Source: an uncultured Bacilli bacterium (GTDB taxonomy: Bacteria; Bacillota_I; Bacilli_A; RF39; UBA660). From it: a DNA stretch of 6,643 bases. Positions 1 to 6,540 of the stretch are shown one piece after another; the first letter of the stretch is position 1, and the number at the start of each line of letters is the position of its first letter. The stretch spans positions 1-6,643 of the forward strand of contig CALVYX010000046.1 in NCBI GenBank assembly GCA_944372315.1, given 5' to 3'. The notes below the pieces were generated by a model. It ran no database searches. It saw only the letters and a program-made list of their open reading frames with translations, and was not told where the DNA came from. A program made the translations under genes and the position numbers.

Positions 1-57
1 TCTATCTTCACCATGTAAATCTAATCTGGGTAAACTATCTCGATTTAGTACATTCAT
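1..57 (-). CDS. Partial small Smr-domain protein (N-terminal 19 codons)
   Basis: A minus-strand frame opens at ATG (55-57) and stays open to the left edge. It encodes MNVLNRDSLPRLDLHGEDR. The LDLHG motif is the hallmark start of the Smr (small MutS-related) domain, a nucleic-acid-binding or nicking module found in stand-alone small proteins and at the C-terminus of MutS2. A motif this close to the N-terminus fits a short stand-alone Smr protein. An in-frame TAA lies nine bases (three codons) upstream of this ATG, so the start cannot be much earlier. The start lies inside the 3' end of the PfkB kinase gene, overlapping it by 23 bases in another frame, and the Shine-Dalgarno match is weak; both point to translational coupling. 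Only 19 residues are visible, so the family call rests on one motif. Confidence 0.65.
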   Translation of the reverse strand, partial: MNVLNRDSLPRLDLHGEDR

Positions 58-940
58 TATATTTTCTTACTACTTCATCTAAAGTAGGAATCGAAAACTG
101 TCCTCCTATTCTAGTTACTGATAATGCTCCAGATATATTAGCCATTTTCAAAGTTTTTATCATATCAAAATTATTTGCTATGGCATAGGTAAAGGCTCCA
201 TGGAAAATATCTCCTGCTCCTGTAGTATCTACTGCTTTCATTTTTAATGTTGGAACCAACTTATAGCCATCATCATAAACAAAACATCCTTTATCTTCTA
301 GCGTTATAATTATTTTATTCTTAAAATCTTTTTCTAAAATTCTATGAATGACTACCAAAGAAGTTAAATCTTGATAATCTACTTTTTTTCTTGTATATTC
401 TTCAGCAAAATCTTTAGAACAAACAATATAGTCTACTTTTTTAGCTAATTCAATCGTTGCTTCTTTCATAGAACCAGCATCAATAATTTTAATTGCTTTC
501 GGATTATTCTCAATTACTTTATTAGCAAAATCTCGTTCATATCCATCTAATAAAATAACATCGAACTTTTCAGGAATATCTCTATCCTCTAAGATAAGTT
601 CTTTAGGACGATTTGTAATAATAGTCCTACTACCATTAGTAGTATTAGCAATAATATAACTAGAAGTAGTCTGATACATCGGATTTACTTCTAAATACTT
701 AGTGTTAATACCTATTTTATCCAACTCTTCTTTAATTCTGTTCCCATAGTAATCATTTCCAACGACGCCGGCAAAATAAGTTTCCATTCCCCATTTCGCT
801 AGTAAATAAGCACAATTGCAAGCACTTCCACCACTACATTCGATCCTATCACTTGATCTTGTCTTTTTATTCTCAATTGGAAAGTGATCCATTGGTAATG
901 TTATGTCATAGGCAGCTTGCCCTATGCATATTGCTTTCAT
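35..940 (-). CDS. PfkB/ribokinase-family carbohydrate (or nucleoside) kinase
   Basis: This 301-residue cytosolic kinase of the ribokinase/PfkB superfamily transfers phosphate from ATP to a hydroxyl of a sugar or nucleoside. The length is typical of the family. Both signatures are visible: the glycine-rich substrate-binding segment near residues 36-51 (SGGSACNCAYLLAKWG, with GG at 37-38 and Asn42) and the ATP/anion-hole signature DTTGAGD at 238-244, whose last Asp (244) is the expected catalytic base. The C-terminal run ending in SIPTLDEV (283-290) is also typical. The start at 940 follows AAGGTGA at good spacing. A promoter sits immediately upstream and overlaps the terminator of the preceding gene. 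The stop codon is overlapped by a probable Smr-domain gene. The substrate cannot be assigned from sequence; ribokinase, fructokinase or adenosine/inosine kinase-like activity are all possible. Confidence 0.93.
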   Translation of the reverse strand: MKAICIGQAAYDITLPMDHFPIENKKTRSSDRIECSGGSACNCAYLLAKWGMETYFAGVVGNDYYGNRIKEELDKIGINTKYLEVNPMYQTTSSYIIANTTNGSRTIITNRPKELILEDRDIPEKFDVILLDGYERDFANKVIENNPKAIKIIDAGSMKEATIELAKKVDYIVCSKDFAEEYTRKKVDYQDLTSLVVIHRILEKDFKNKIIITLEDKGCFVYDDGYKLVPTLKMKAVDTTGAGDIFHGAFTYAIANNFDMIKTLKMANISGALSVTRIGGQFSIPTLDEVVRKYNECTKSR

Positions 941-959
941 ACCCTATCACCTTATTTTT

Positions 960-987
960 ATTATAACAAAAGACGAGTAAAGTTCAA
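960..987 (-). promoter_or_regulatory. Promoter of the PfkB kinase gene
   Basis: On the minus strand there is a perfect extended -10, TGTTATAAT (-10 hexamer at 960-965, TG at 967-968). A -35-like TTGAAC lies at 982-987 with a 16-base spacer. The predicted transcript start near 953 leaves a very short leader that begins about at the AAGGTGA ribosome binding site. The -35 hexamer lies inside the terminator stem of the upstream gene. Confidence 0.7.
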
Positions 988-1008
988 AGTCTTTTTTTGA
1001 AATTACTC
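965..1008 (-). terminator. Rho-independent terminator of the 1003-1815 gene
   Basis: On the minus strand GAGTAA (1003-1008) pairs with TTACTC (975-980) and the inner TTCAAA (996-1001) pairs with TTTGAA (983-988), with a small internal asymmetry and a 7-base loop. The hairpin is followed by GTCTTTTGTTAT as the U-rich tract. The stop codon TAA is part of the stem. The stem is AT-rich, so strength is probably moderate. Confidence 0.65.
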
Positions 1009-1815
1009 ATCTTTTTTTACATCTTCATTTAATATCCATTCTTTTTTATCGTTTTGACCTTCCGTTTTGACGTCTTGTTTCAAAGTTACTATCATACGAA
1101 CTCCATACATTCCAACATGATCCGTAGCAACTGTTCCACCTTCAGTCACATACCACATATAATAACTACCACTTTTACTAGCTAACCAATAAGGAGCACC
1201 CACACGGATTAAATCATTAGTAATTTTTTTATAACTACTATCTTCTTCATAGAATTTATCTATCTCTTCTTTAGATAACACTGTAGCACTATCTGCAAAT
1301 CTTTCATCTATAAAATAATCAAACTGCATATTCTCATCTTGACCACTTAAAATCTTTACACTTCTATCATTAGTATTAGCACCATATCCATGATAATAAC
1401 ACATAGATAATCCTGCTTGAATTAAAGTAACTACACCATCTTCTATACGAAAAACACGCCAACCCGGACTATCCATATCATAGTCACAACTAACCCCATC
1501 TGATCTATTACTATCTTTAGTATATCCCCCGAAAGTAAATTGTGTACTACTATTAGGGATAATTTTATCTTCCTCCCAAGTACTACTATCATAAGCAACA
1601 TAATCCCCTACTTTTACTTTTTCACTAAGTAAATATAAGACAGGAGCTTGTTTTCCTTGCTCAAAAGAGATAACTTTAGTGCCTAATAAAGCAAAAAAGA
1701 TTCCAATTAATGCAAAAACAATCGATAAAACAATGACTAATACAGTTGATTTATTCTTTTTTCTCTCGGATGATTCGTTCATCTTATCTACATCTTTCTT
1801 TTCTTTCTTTTTCAT
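1003..1815 (-). CDS. Membrane-anchored extracellular protein with C-type-lectin/FGE-like C-terminal domain
   Basis: The protein has 270 residues. A very basic N-terminus (residues 1-23, many Lys) is followed by one hydrophobic segment (about 24-49) with no evident cleavage site, so it is probably an N-in signal anchor with the rest outside. The external part contains VGDYVAYD (69-76), GWRVFRIEDGVVTLIQAG (118-135), PYWLAS (208-213) and a final WYV..GG...GVRMIVTLK block (221-246), then an acidic/basic tail. This succession of a Trp-rich core and a terminal G-V-R strand is typical of C-type-lectin/formylglycine-type extracellular domains common in low-GC gut bacteria and shared by DGR target proteins. 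The family call is by pattern only. GAGG lies five bases before the ATG, and a promoter sits just upstream. Function is unknown; ligand binding at the cell surface is an inference. Confidence 0.85.
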   Translation of the reverse strand: MKKKEKKDVDKMNESSERKKNKSTVLVIVLSIVFALIGIFFALLGTKVISFEQGKQAPVLYLLSEKVKVGDYVAYDSSTWEEDKIIPNSSTQFTFGGYTKDSNRSDGVSCDYDMDSPGWRVFRIEDGVVTLIQAGLSMCYYHGYGANTNDRSVKILSGQDENMQFDYFIDERFADSATVLSKEEIDKFYEEDSSYKKITNDLIRVGAPYWLASKSGSYYMWYVTEGGTVATDHVGMYGVRMIVTLKQDVKTEGQNDKKEWILNEDVKKDE

Positions 1816-1842
1816 ACTTACCTCACACTACCATACATTAAA

Positions 1843-1871
1843 ATGATATCATTCATAAAAAAGAAGATCAA
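1843..1871 (-). promoter_or_regulatory. Promoter of the 1003-1815 gene, with palindrome over the -10
   Basis: On the minus strand TTGATC (1866-1871) and TATCAT (1843-1848) are separated by exactly 17 bases, giving 4/6 and 5/6 matches to the vegetative consensus. The predicted start near 1836 gives a leader of about 20 bases before the ATG at 1815. A perfect 12-base palindrome AATGATATCATT (1842-1853) covers the -10 and could be an operator, or simply AT-rich chance. Confidence 0.65.
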
Positions 1872-2084
1872 GTAAAACAAATAAAAGTGATTTAATTTAT
1901 GATAATAAAAATATAAACTACGATCCAAATCCTAGCACAGGCATTACTACATAAATCATTATATATAATAATGTAACCACTTTCCTCTTTCCGTCTTTTT
2001 CTTCGATCGCTAAAAAGATTCCTTTAACACATCTATTACAAAACTATACTACTTATTCTAAAGTTATTTTAGCGCTCATCCACT
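1872..2084. other. Spacer without a confident gene
   Basis: This is AT-rich sequence between the surface-protein gene and the membrane-anchored gene. It holds a minus-strand frame without a usable ATG start (1918-2043), a 7-base inverted repeat TCTTTTT/AAAAAGA (1994-2000 and 2012-2018) around CGATCG, and the palindrome ATTATATATAAT (1958-1969). A 6-base inverted repeat (2059-2064 with 2082-2087) spans the stop codon of the upstream gene but lacks a U-tract. No strong terminator for the surface-protein gene is visible. Confidence 0.5.
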
Positions 2085-3539
2085 TTACTTGCTTTCTCTT
2101 AAATGTTTTTTAGTTAAGATAATCCCTATTATAGACCAACCAAACAACACAAATAAAATTATAATGTTATCATTAGTACTTGGATTTATGACTTCAATTT
2201 TACTATTATCTTCTCCTATTGTATACGTGCTAAAATGATCAGTTTCAAATTTAGCATAACCGTTTTCTACCATTACTGGATGTTTTTCAATATTTCCATT
2301 CTCATCTATATAATAAGCAACTAAAGTCTCATTAGAATAATCATTAGTTATAGGAATATATACTTCAAACCTATCATTATTTAATTTTGATACGTAACTG
2401 TTTGTAGAATTAGAATATAATTTCAAATCATATATAACTCCATCATCTAAATTTAAATGATTCAATACTTTTTGGTAATCCAAAGAATCACTATTTATCC
2501 TAGTTGCTATAATATTAGAATCTAGTGGAACTATATAATTGTCAGATTTAATTACAGCCATAGTTGTTAAATCCTGAGTAATTAATTTTGGATCTTTTAT
2601 TTTAGAAGAGTCCCTTACAATAAAGAAATTATAATCATACCCTAAAATATTAATACTATAGTATTCTCCATTTGTTTTACTAACATCAATTAACTGATCT
2701 AACTTTAAAACCCAATTAGAATCATCTAATTCGTCAATCTTACCAGCATATTTAATTTCCAGTTTTCCTTTTCCAAGATAATTATCTAGCCTTTCTTGAG
2801 CAGCATTCATCATTGCTTCTCTTGTATTTAAGGTATTATTATCTACAAAAATCACTTTACTTCCTCTAAAACCAGCAGCATCTACCATTCCATACATATA
2901 ATCATTATAGCTTAACACAATATCTCCAAAACTACCTGACGAAAATTCATCAACCCAACCTGCTCTTGCATAAAAGTATCCCTCAATATTATTGTTTCCT
3001 AAAACCTGTTTAAATGTAGTAGAATAATTAATTTCAGAATTGGCAGCTATAGTAATATCAGGATTTTTAGAATATCCACCTGCCAACATAAAATTTATAA
3101 TTTCCAAATCATTCATTTCATATAAACGACTCTCATCCACTCCTGTAATATCATCTGGATTAGCAGAAGGTATCTTAAGTAATATTTTCTGAATTTTATC
3201 ATATATGTCTTGATTCGAATATGGTAAATACGTTACTTCTACATCATAAGATTTTCCAGATTCTCCTTCTTTCTGCATATTAATATGACACTTATTTAAA
3301 TTGTCTTGATCACAATGTCCATATAAAGAAATCCCATCCATTACATAATCACTTAAGTACTTATTAATATATGCTTCATTTTCAGTACTGTTAGGATCTC
3401 CTTTTGGAACAACTGAATTTAACTCTATTTTACCATTTGGTGCTATTTGATTATATAACTCATCAAAAGTAACAGCACTCACTTCTTGTGACATAGTAAA
3501 CATTACAACGACGGCTATCCATCCTACTATTTTTTTCAT
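2085..3539 (-). CDS. Secreted, probably surface-anchored protein of unknown function
   Basis: The start is set at 3539, giving 484 residues. A GGGAG ribosome binding site lies seven bases upstream, and the N-terminus is then a clean signal peptide (MKKIVGWIAVVVMF..., likely cut after VSA at about residue 22). A longer in-frame reading to 3644 would run through the ppdK terminator and this gene's own promoter. The mature protein is Asn/Asp/Tyr-rich, with two cysteines (76, 84) that could form a disulfide. Near 390-441 is a beta-rich module ending in FETDHFSTYTI, a pattern common at the C-end of Bacillota surface proteins. The C-terminus has NPSTN (452-456), a hydrophobic segment (about 459-475) and a basic tail (KKHLR). 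This is the layout of a sortase sorting signal, or at least a membrane anchor. I do not recognise the central region, and no enzymatic motif is visible. Confidence 0.87.
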   Translation of the reverse strand: MKKIVGWIAVVVMFTMSQEVSAVTFDELYNQIAPNGKIELNSVVPKGDPNSTENEAYINKYLSDYVMDGISLYGHCDQDNLNKCHINMQKEGESGKSYDVEVTYLPYSNQDIYDKIQKILLKIPSANPDDITGVDESRLYEMNDLEIINFMLAGGYSKNPDITIAANSEINYSTTFKQVLGNNNIEGYFYARAGWVDEFSSGSFGDIVLSYNDYMYGMVDAAGFRGSKVIFVDNNTLNTREAMMNAAQERLDNYLGKGKLEIKYAGKIDELDDSNWVLKLDQLIDVSKTNGEYYSINILGYDYNFFIVRDSSKIKDPKLITQDLTTMAVIKSDNYIVPLDSNIIATRINSDSLDYQKVLNHLNLDDGVIYDLKLYSNSTNSYVSKLNNDRFEVYIPITNDYSNETLVAYYIDENGNIEKHPVMVENGYAKFETDHFSTYTIGEDNSKIEVINPSTNDNIIILFVLFGWSIIGIILTKKHLRESK

Positions 3540-3546
3540 AATAACA

Positions 3547-3552
3547 CTCCCT
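3547..3552 (-). promoter_or_regulatory. Ribosome binding site fixing the start at 3539
   Basis: AGGGAG on the minus strand lies seven bases before ATG 3537-3539. It supports this start over the upstream in-frame ATG at 3644, which lies inside the ppdK terminator hairpin. Confidence 0.75.
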
Positions 3553-3565
3553 ATCTTATAAAAAG

Positions 3566-3592
3566 AATATAACATCAAAAGAAAAAAAGCAA
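3566..3592 (-). promoter_or_regulatory. Promoter of the surface-protein gene
   Basis: The minus strand has an extended -10 TGTTATATT (hexamer at 3566-3571, TG at 3573-3574). A -35-like TTGCTT lies at 3587-3592, with a short 15-base spacer. The predicted start near 3559 gives a leader of about 20 bases that contains the GGGAG site. It lies just downstream of the ppdK terminator, so this gene is probably transcribed separately. Confidence 0.6.
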
Positions 3593-3616
3593 CCCTATTT
3601 AAAAAAATAATTGAAG

Positions 3617-3650
3617 CAACAGAAAAGTGATTGCTTTTTAGCAATCACTT
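3617..3650 (-). terminator. Rho-independent terminator of ppdK
   Basis: A perfect 10-base stem AAGTGATTGC / GCAATCACTT (3641-3650 with 3625-3634) with a 6-base loop is followed on the minus strand by TTCTGTT, so the U-rich tail begins with the last stem bases. It starts seven bases after the ppdK stop codon. The opposite strand also has T-runs after the stem, so it could work in both directions, but no plus-strand gene enters it. Confidence 0.88.
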
Positions 3651-3657
3651 ATATTTT

Positions 3658-6285
3658 TTATTTATTATTAATAGCAGCTTGTGCAGCAGCAAGACGTGCT
3701 ATAGGCACTCTAAATGGACTACAAGATACATAGGTTAATCCTACTTTATGACAGAACTCAACACTACTTGGTTCTCCTCCATGTTCACCACAAATACCTA
3801 ATTTAATATCAGGACGTGTACTTCTACCTTTTTCAGCAGCCATTTGAACTAATTTTCCTACACCATCTTGGTCAAGTTTAGCAAATGGATCAAATTCATA
3901 AATCTTATTTTGATAATAAGAATCTAAGAATTTACCTGCATCATCTCTTGAGAATCCAAAGGTCATTTGTGTTAAATCATTAGTTCCAAATGAGAAGAAT
4001 TCAGCTTCTTCAGCAATCTCATCAGCAGTCAAGGCTGCTCTTGGAATTTCGATCATAGTACCAATATGATATTCCATATTAGATCCTTTTTCTTTTTTCA
4101 CTTGTTCTGCAGTCTCTACTACAATATCTTTAACAAATTTTAATTCTTTCTTTTCACCAACTAACGGAATCATAATCTCAGGAACAATATCAAATCCCTC
4201 TTCTTCACTTACTTCAATTGCAGCTTCCATCAAAGCTCTTGTTTGCATCTTAGCAATCTCTGGATAAGTAACTGCTAATCTACATCCACGATGTCCCATC
4301 ATTGGATTAAATTCATGTAACTCAGAACATTTTTCTTTTAAATGCTCTACTGTTACATTCATATCTTTTGCTAACGCAATAATATCTTCTTCTAACGTAG
4401 GTAAGAACTCATGTAGAGGTGGATCTAAATAACGTACTGTCATTGGTAATCCTTTTAATTCTTTATACATTGCTTTAAAATCACCTTTTTGGAATGGTAT
4501 TAATTCATTTAAAGCAGCTTCTCTTTCTTCTACCGTTTCAGATAAAATCATTTTTCTAATTTTTGGAATTCTGTCTTCTTCAAAGAACATGTGTTCAGTA
4601 CGACATAGACCAATTCCTTCAGCACCTAATTCTACAGCTTTTCTAGTATCACGAGGGTTATCAGCATTAGTACGAACTTTTAATTTTCTAAATTTATCAG
4701 CCCAAGCCATAATTCTTCCAAAGTTTCCTGATACAGAAGCTTCTTCTGTTTGTATGTCTCCTTTATAAATTTTACCAGTTGTACCATCTAATGAAATATA
4801 ATCTCCTTCATGGAATGTATATCCACCTAAACTAAATTCTTTTGCTTCTTCATTCATTTTAATATCGCCACATCCAGATACGCAACAAGCTCCCATACCA
4901 CGTGCAACAACAGCCGCATGTGAAGTCATTCCACCACGAACTGTTAAAATACCTTGAGCAGCAACCATACCTTCAATATCTTCTGGAGTAGTTTCAAGTC
5001 TTACAAGAATAACTCTCTCGCCTTTACCACCTTTACCTTGTTCTTTTGCTTCTTGTGCTGTAAATACTACTTTACCAGCAGCAGCACCAGGAGAGGCAGG
5101 TAAAGCACTACCGATTACTTCTCCAGCTTTCAATGCCTTAGCATTAAATGTTGGATGTAATAATTGATCTAATGATTTAGCATCGATTCTACATACTGCT
5201 TCTTCTTCTGTAATCATACCTTCATCAACTAAATCACATGCAATTTGAATAGCAGCATGAGCAGTTCTTTTTCCACTACGAGTTTGTAAGAAATAAAGTT
5301 TACCTTCTTGAATAGTAAATTCCATATCTTGCATATCTCTATAATGATTTTCTAGTTTATTAGCAAGACGAATAAACTCTTCATAACACTCAGGTAAGTC
5401 TTCTTGTAATTTAGTAATTGGTTGTGGGGTACGAACACCTGCAACAACGTCTTCACCTTGAGCATTAATTAAATATTCACCATAAATACCTTTTTCCCCA
5501 GTAGATGGATTACGAGTAAAGGCAACACCAGTTCCACTAGTATCTCCCATATTTCCAAATACCATTGCTTGAACGTTAACCGCAGTACCCCAATCACCTG
5601 GAATATCATTCATTCTTCGATATACAATAGCACGAGGATTATCCCAAGAGCGGAATACAGCTCTAACAGCACCCATTAATTGTTCTTTCGCATCTTGTGG
5701 AAATTCTTCTCCATTCATGTTATCACTATATACTTTTTTAAATCTTTTTACTAATTCTTTTAAATCATCTACCGTAAGTTCCGTGTCATATTGAATACCT
5801 TTTTCTTCTTTTAATTCATCAATGATTTTTTCAAAGAAACTTTTTGGTACTTCCATAACTACATCAGAATACATTTGAATGAATCTTCTATAAGAATCAT
5901 AAGCAAATCTAGGATTACCAGTTTTTTTAGCAAACCCTTCTACTGCTTCATCATTTAATCCTAAGTTAAGAATCGTATCCATCATACCAGGCATACTAGC
6001 TCTAGCACCAGATCTAACACTTACTAAAAGTGGATCACTATTGTCTCCAAACTTCTTACCTTGTACTTTTTCTAGTCCAGCTAAAGCTTCAAAAATTTGT
6101 TTTTGAATTTCATCACTAATTTTCTTCCCATTGTTGTAATATTCTGTACAAGCTTCCGTTGTCACTGTGAACCCTTGAGGAATAGGAAGACCTAAGTTAG
6201 TCATTTCTGCTAAGTTAGCACCTTTTCCACCTAAAAGGTTACGCATGTCTTTGTTTCCTTCTTTGAAGGAATAAACATATTTCAT
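3658..6285 (-). CDS. ppdK: Pyruvate, phosphate dikinase
   Basis: This 875-residue cytosolic enzyme interconverts pyruvate + ATP + Pi and phosphoenolpyruvate + AMP + PPi; in anaerobes it often serves PPi-dependent glycolysis or gluconeogenesis. All three domains are present. The N-terminal ATP-grasp nucleotide domain includes NLLGGKGANLAEM, SVRSGARASMPGMMDT and LYFLQTRSGKRT (near 330-340). The central swivelling domain has GGMTSHAA with phospho-acceptor His456, and Thr454 where regulatory kinases act. The C-terminal TIM-barrel has Arg562, Arg618, Glu746, GTNDLTQ (Asn769) and GICGEHGG with catalytic Cys832. These are each one above the numbering I recall for the Clostridium symbiosum enzyme, so no internal gain or loss is likely. 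An ATG at 6288 is also in frame, but the second ATG (6285) is better spaced from AAAGGGTG and matches the family start MKYVY. It has its own promoter and terminator. No PPDK regulatory protein gene is in the window. Confidence 0.98.
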   Translation of the reverse strand: MKYVYSFKEGNKDMRNLLGGKGANLAEMTNLGLPIPQGFTVTTEACTEYYNNGKKISDEIQKQIFEALAGLEKVQGKKFGDNSDPLLVSVRSGARASMPGMMDTILNLGLNDEAVEGFAKKTGNPRFAYDSYRRFIQMYSDVVMEVPKSFFEKIIDELKEEKGIQYDTELTVDDLKELVKRFKKVYSDNMNGEEFPQDAKEQLMGAVRAVFRSWDNPRAIVYRRMNDIPGDWGTAVNVQAMVFGNMGDTSGTGVAFTRNPSTGEKGIYGEYLINAQGEDVVAGVRTPQPITKLQEDLPECYEEFIRLANKLENHYRDMQDMEFTIQEGKLYFLQTRSGKRTAHAAIQIACDLVDEGMITEEEAVCRIDAKSLDQLLHPTFNAKALKAGEVIGSALPASPGAAAGKVVFTAQEAKEQGKGGKGERVILVRLETTPEDIEGMVAAQGILTVRGGMTSHAAVVARGMGACCVSGCGDIKMNEEAKEFSLGGYTFHEGDYISLDGTTGKIYKGDIQTEEASVSGNFGRIMAWADKFRKLKVRTNADNPRDTRKAVELGAEGIGLCRTEHMFFEEDRIPKIRKMILSETVEEREAALNELIPFQKGDFKAMYKELKGLPMTVRYLDPPLHEFLPTLEEDIIALAKDMNVTVEHLKEKCSELHEFNPMMGHRGCRLAVTYPEIAKMQTRALMEAAIEVSEEEGFDIVPEIMIPLVGEKKELKFVKDIVVETAEQVKKEKGSNMEYHIGTMIEIPRAALTADEIAEEAEFFSFGTNDLTQMTFGFSRDDAGKFLDSYYQNKIYEFDPFAKLDQDGVGKLVQMAAEKGRSTRPDIKLGICGEHGGEPSSVEFCHKVGLTYVSCSPFRVPIARLAAAQAAINNK

Positions 6286-6316
6286 CATATCACCCTTTCA
6301 AAACTGTCGTAACTAA

Positions 6317-6345
6317 ATTATAACATATCTAAAATAAAAGAGAAA
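6317..6345 (-). promoter_or_regulatory. ppdK: Promoter of ppdK
   Basis: The minus strand carries a perfect extended -10, TGTTATAAT (hexamer at 6317-6322, TG at 6324-6325). At 17 bases upstream is a poor -35 (TTTCTC, 6340-6345), as expected for an extended -10 promoter. The predicted start near 6310 leaves a leader of about 20-25 bases, too short for a riboswitch. Two direct ATGTAAAA copies lie just upstream (6350-6357 and 6361-6368). Confidence 0.75.
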
Positions 6346-6376
6346 AGATTTTTACATGAATTTTACATCAATTTTT

Positions 6377-6438
6377 ATAAAAGAAAAGTAAATGCACTTT
6401 CGAATATAAATCATATACTACTAACACATTTACTTCTC
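6377..6438 (-). terminator. Candidate terminator hairpin downstream of the DGR template
   Basis: On the minus strand GAGAAGTAAATG (6427-6438) pairs with CATTTACTTTTC (6383-6394) through 12 pairs, one of them G-U. The long loop of about 32 bases is AT-rich and partly self-complementary. TTTTAT follows directly as a U-tract. It would end a leftward transcript coming from the template repeat before the ppdK promoter. The long loop lowers confidence. Confidence 0.45.
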
Positions 6439-6540
6439 ACTTCATATTTAGCCTCTGGCAAGGATAATACTTGTTTCTTCAAGAATCATTTCACCATAAC
6501 AATACACTTGTCATAAACTCATCCATAATTTGAAGAAATT
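6439..6540 (-). ncRNA. Possible 3' part of a DGR template RNA (non-coding)
   Basis: This AT-rich stretch of about 100 bases lies between the template-like repeat and the hairpin at 6377-6438. I see no credible gene in it: the frames starting with ATG are 11-13 codons long. If the neighbouring block is a DGR template, this region is in the position of the spacer RNA 3' of the template that the Bordetella phage DGR needs for cDNA priming. That role is inferred from position only. A short AATTT-CTTC-AAATT hairpin (6527-6540) lies immediately beside the template end. Confidence 0.35.

Noticed and set aside
1084..1180. Gene 1003-1815 as the current variable repeat written from the template at 6541-6643
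   Set aside because: In a copied variable repeat the non-adenine bases stay identical. Here the codons opposite template AAC end mostly in T or A (TAT, GAT, CAT, GGA), many other bases differ and there is a one-codon gap. Only the protein pattern is shared.
1994..2018. Inverted repeat TCTTTTT/AAAAAGA as terminator of the surface-protein gene
   Set aside because: The stem is only A-T rich with an 11-base loop, and what follows on the minus strand is CGGAAAGAGG, not a T-run.
3540..3644. N-terminal extension of the surface-protein gene to the ATG at 3644
   Set aside because: It would run through the ppdK terminator hairpin and the gene's own extended -10 promoter. The ATG at 3539 has a good GGGAG site and begins a clean signal peptide.
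6428..6535. Short ATG frames of 11-13 codons after the template (for example MILEETSIILARG)
   Set aside because: They are too short, unrelated to reverse transcriptase or Avd proteins, and only weakly preceded by ribosome binding sites.
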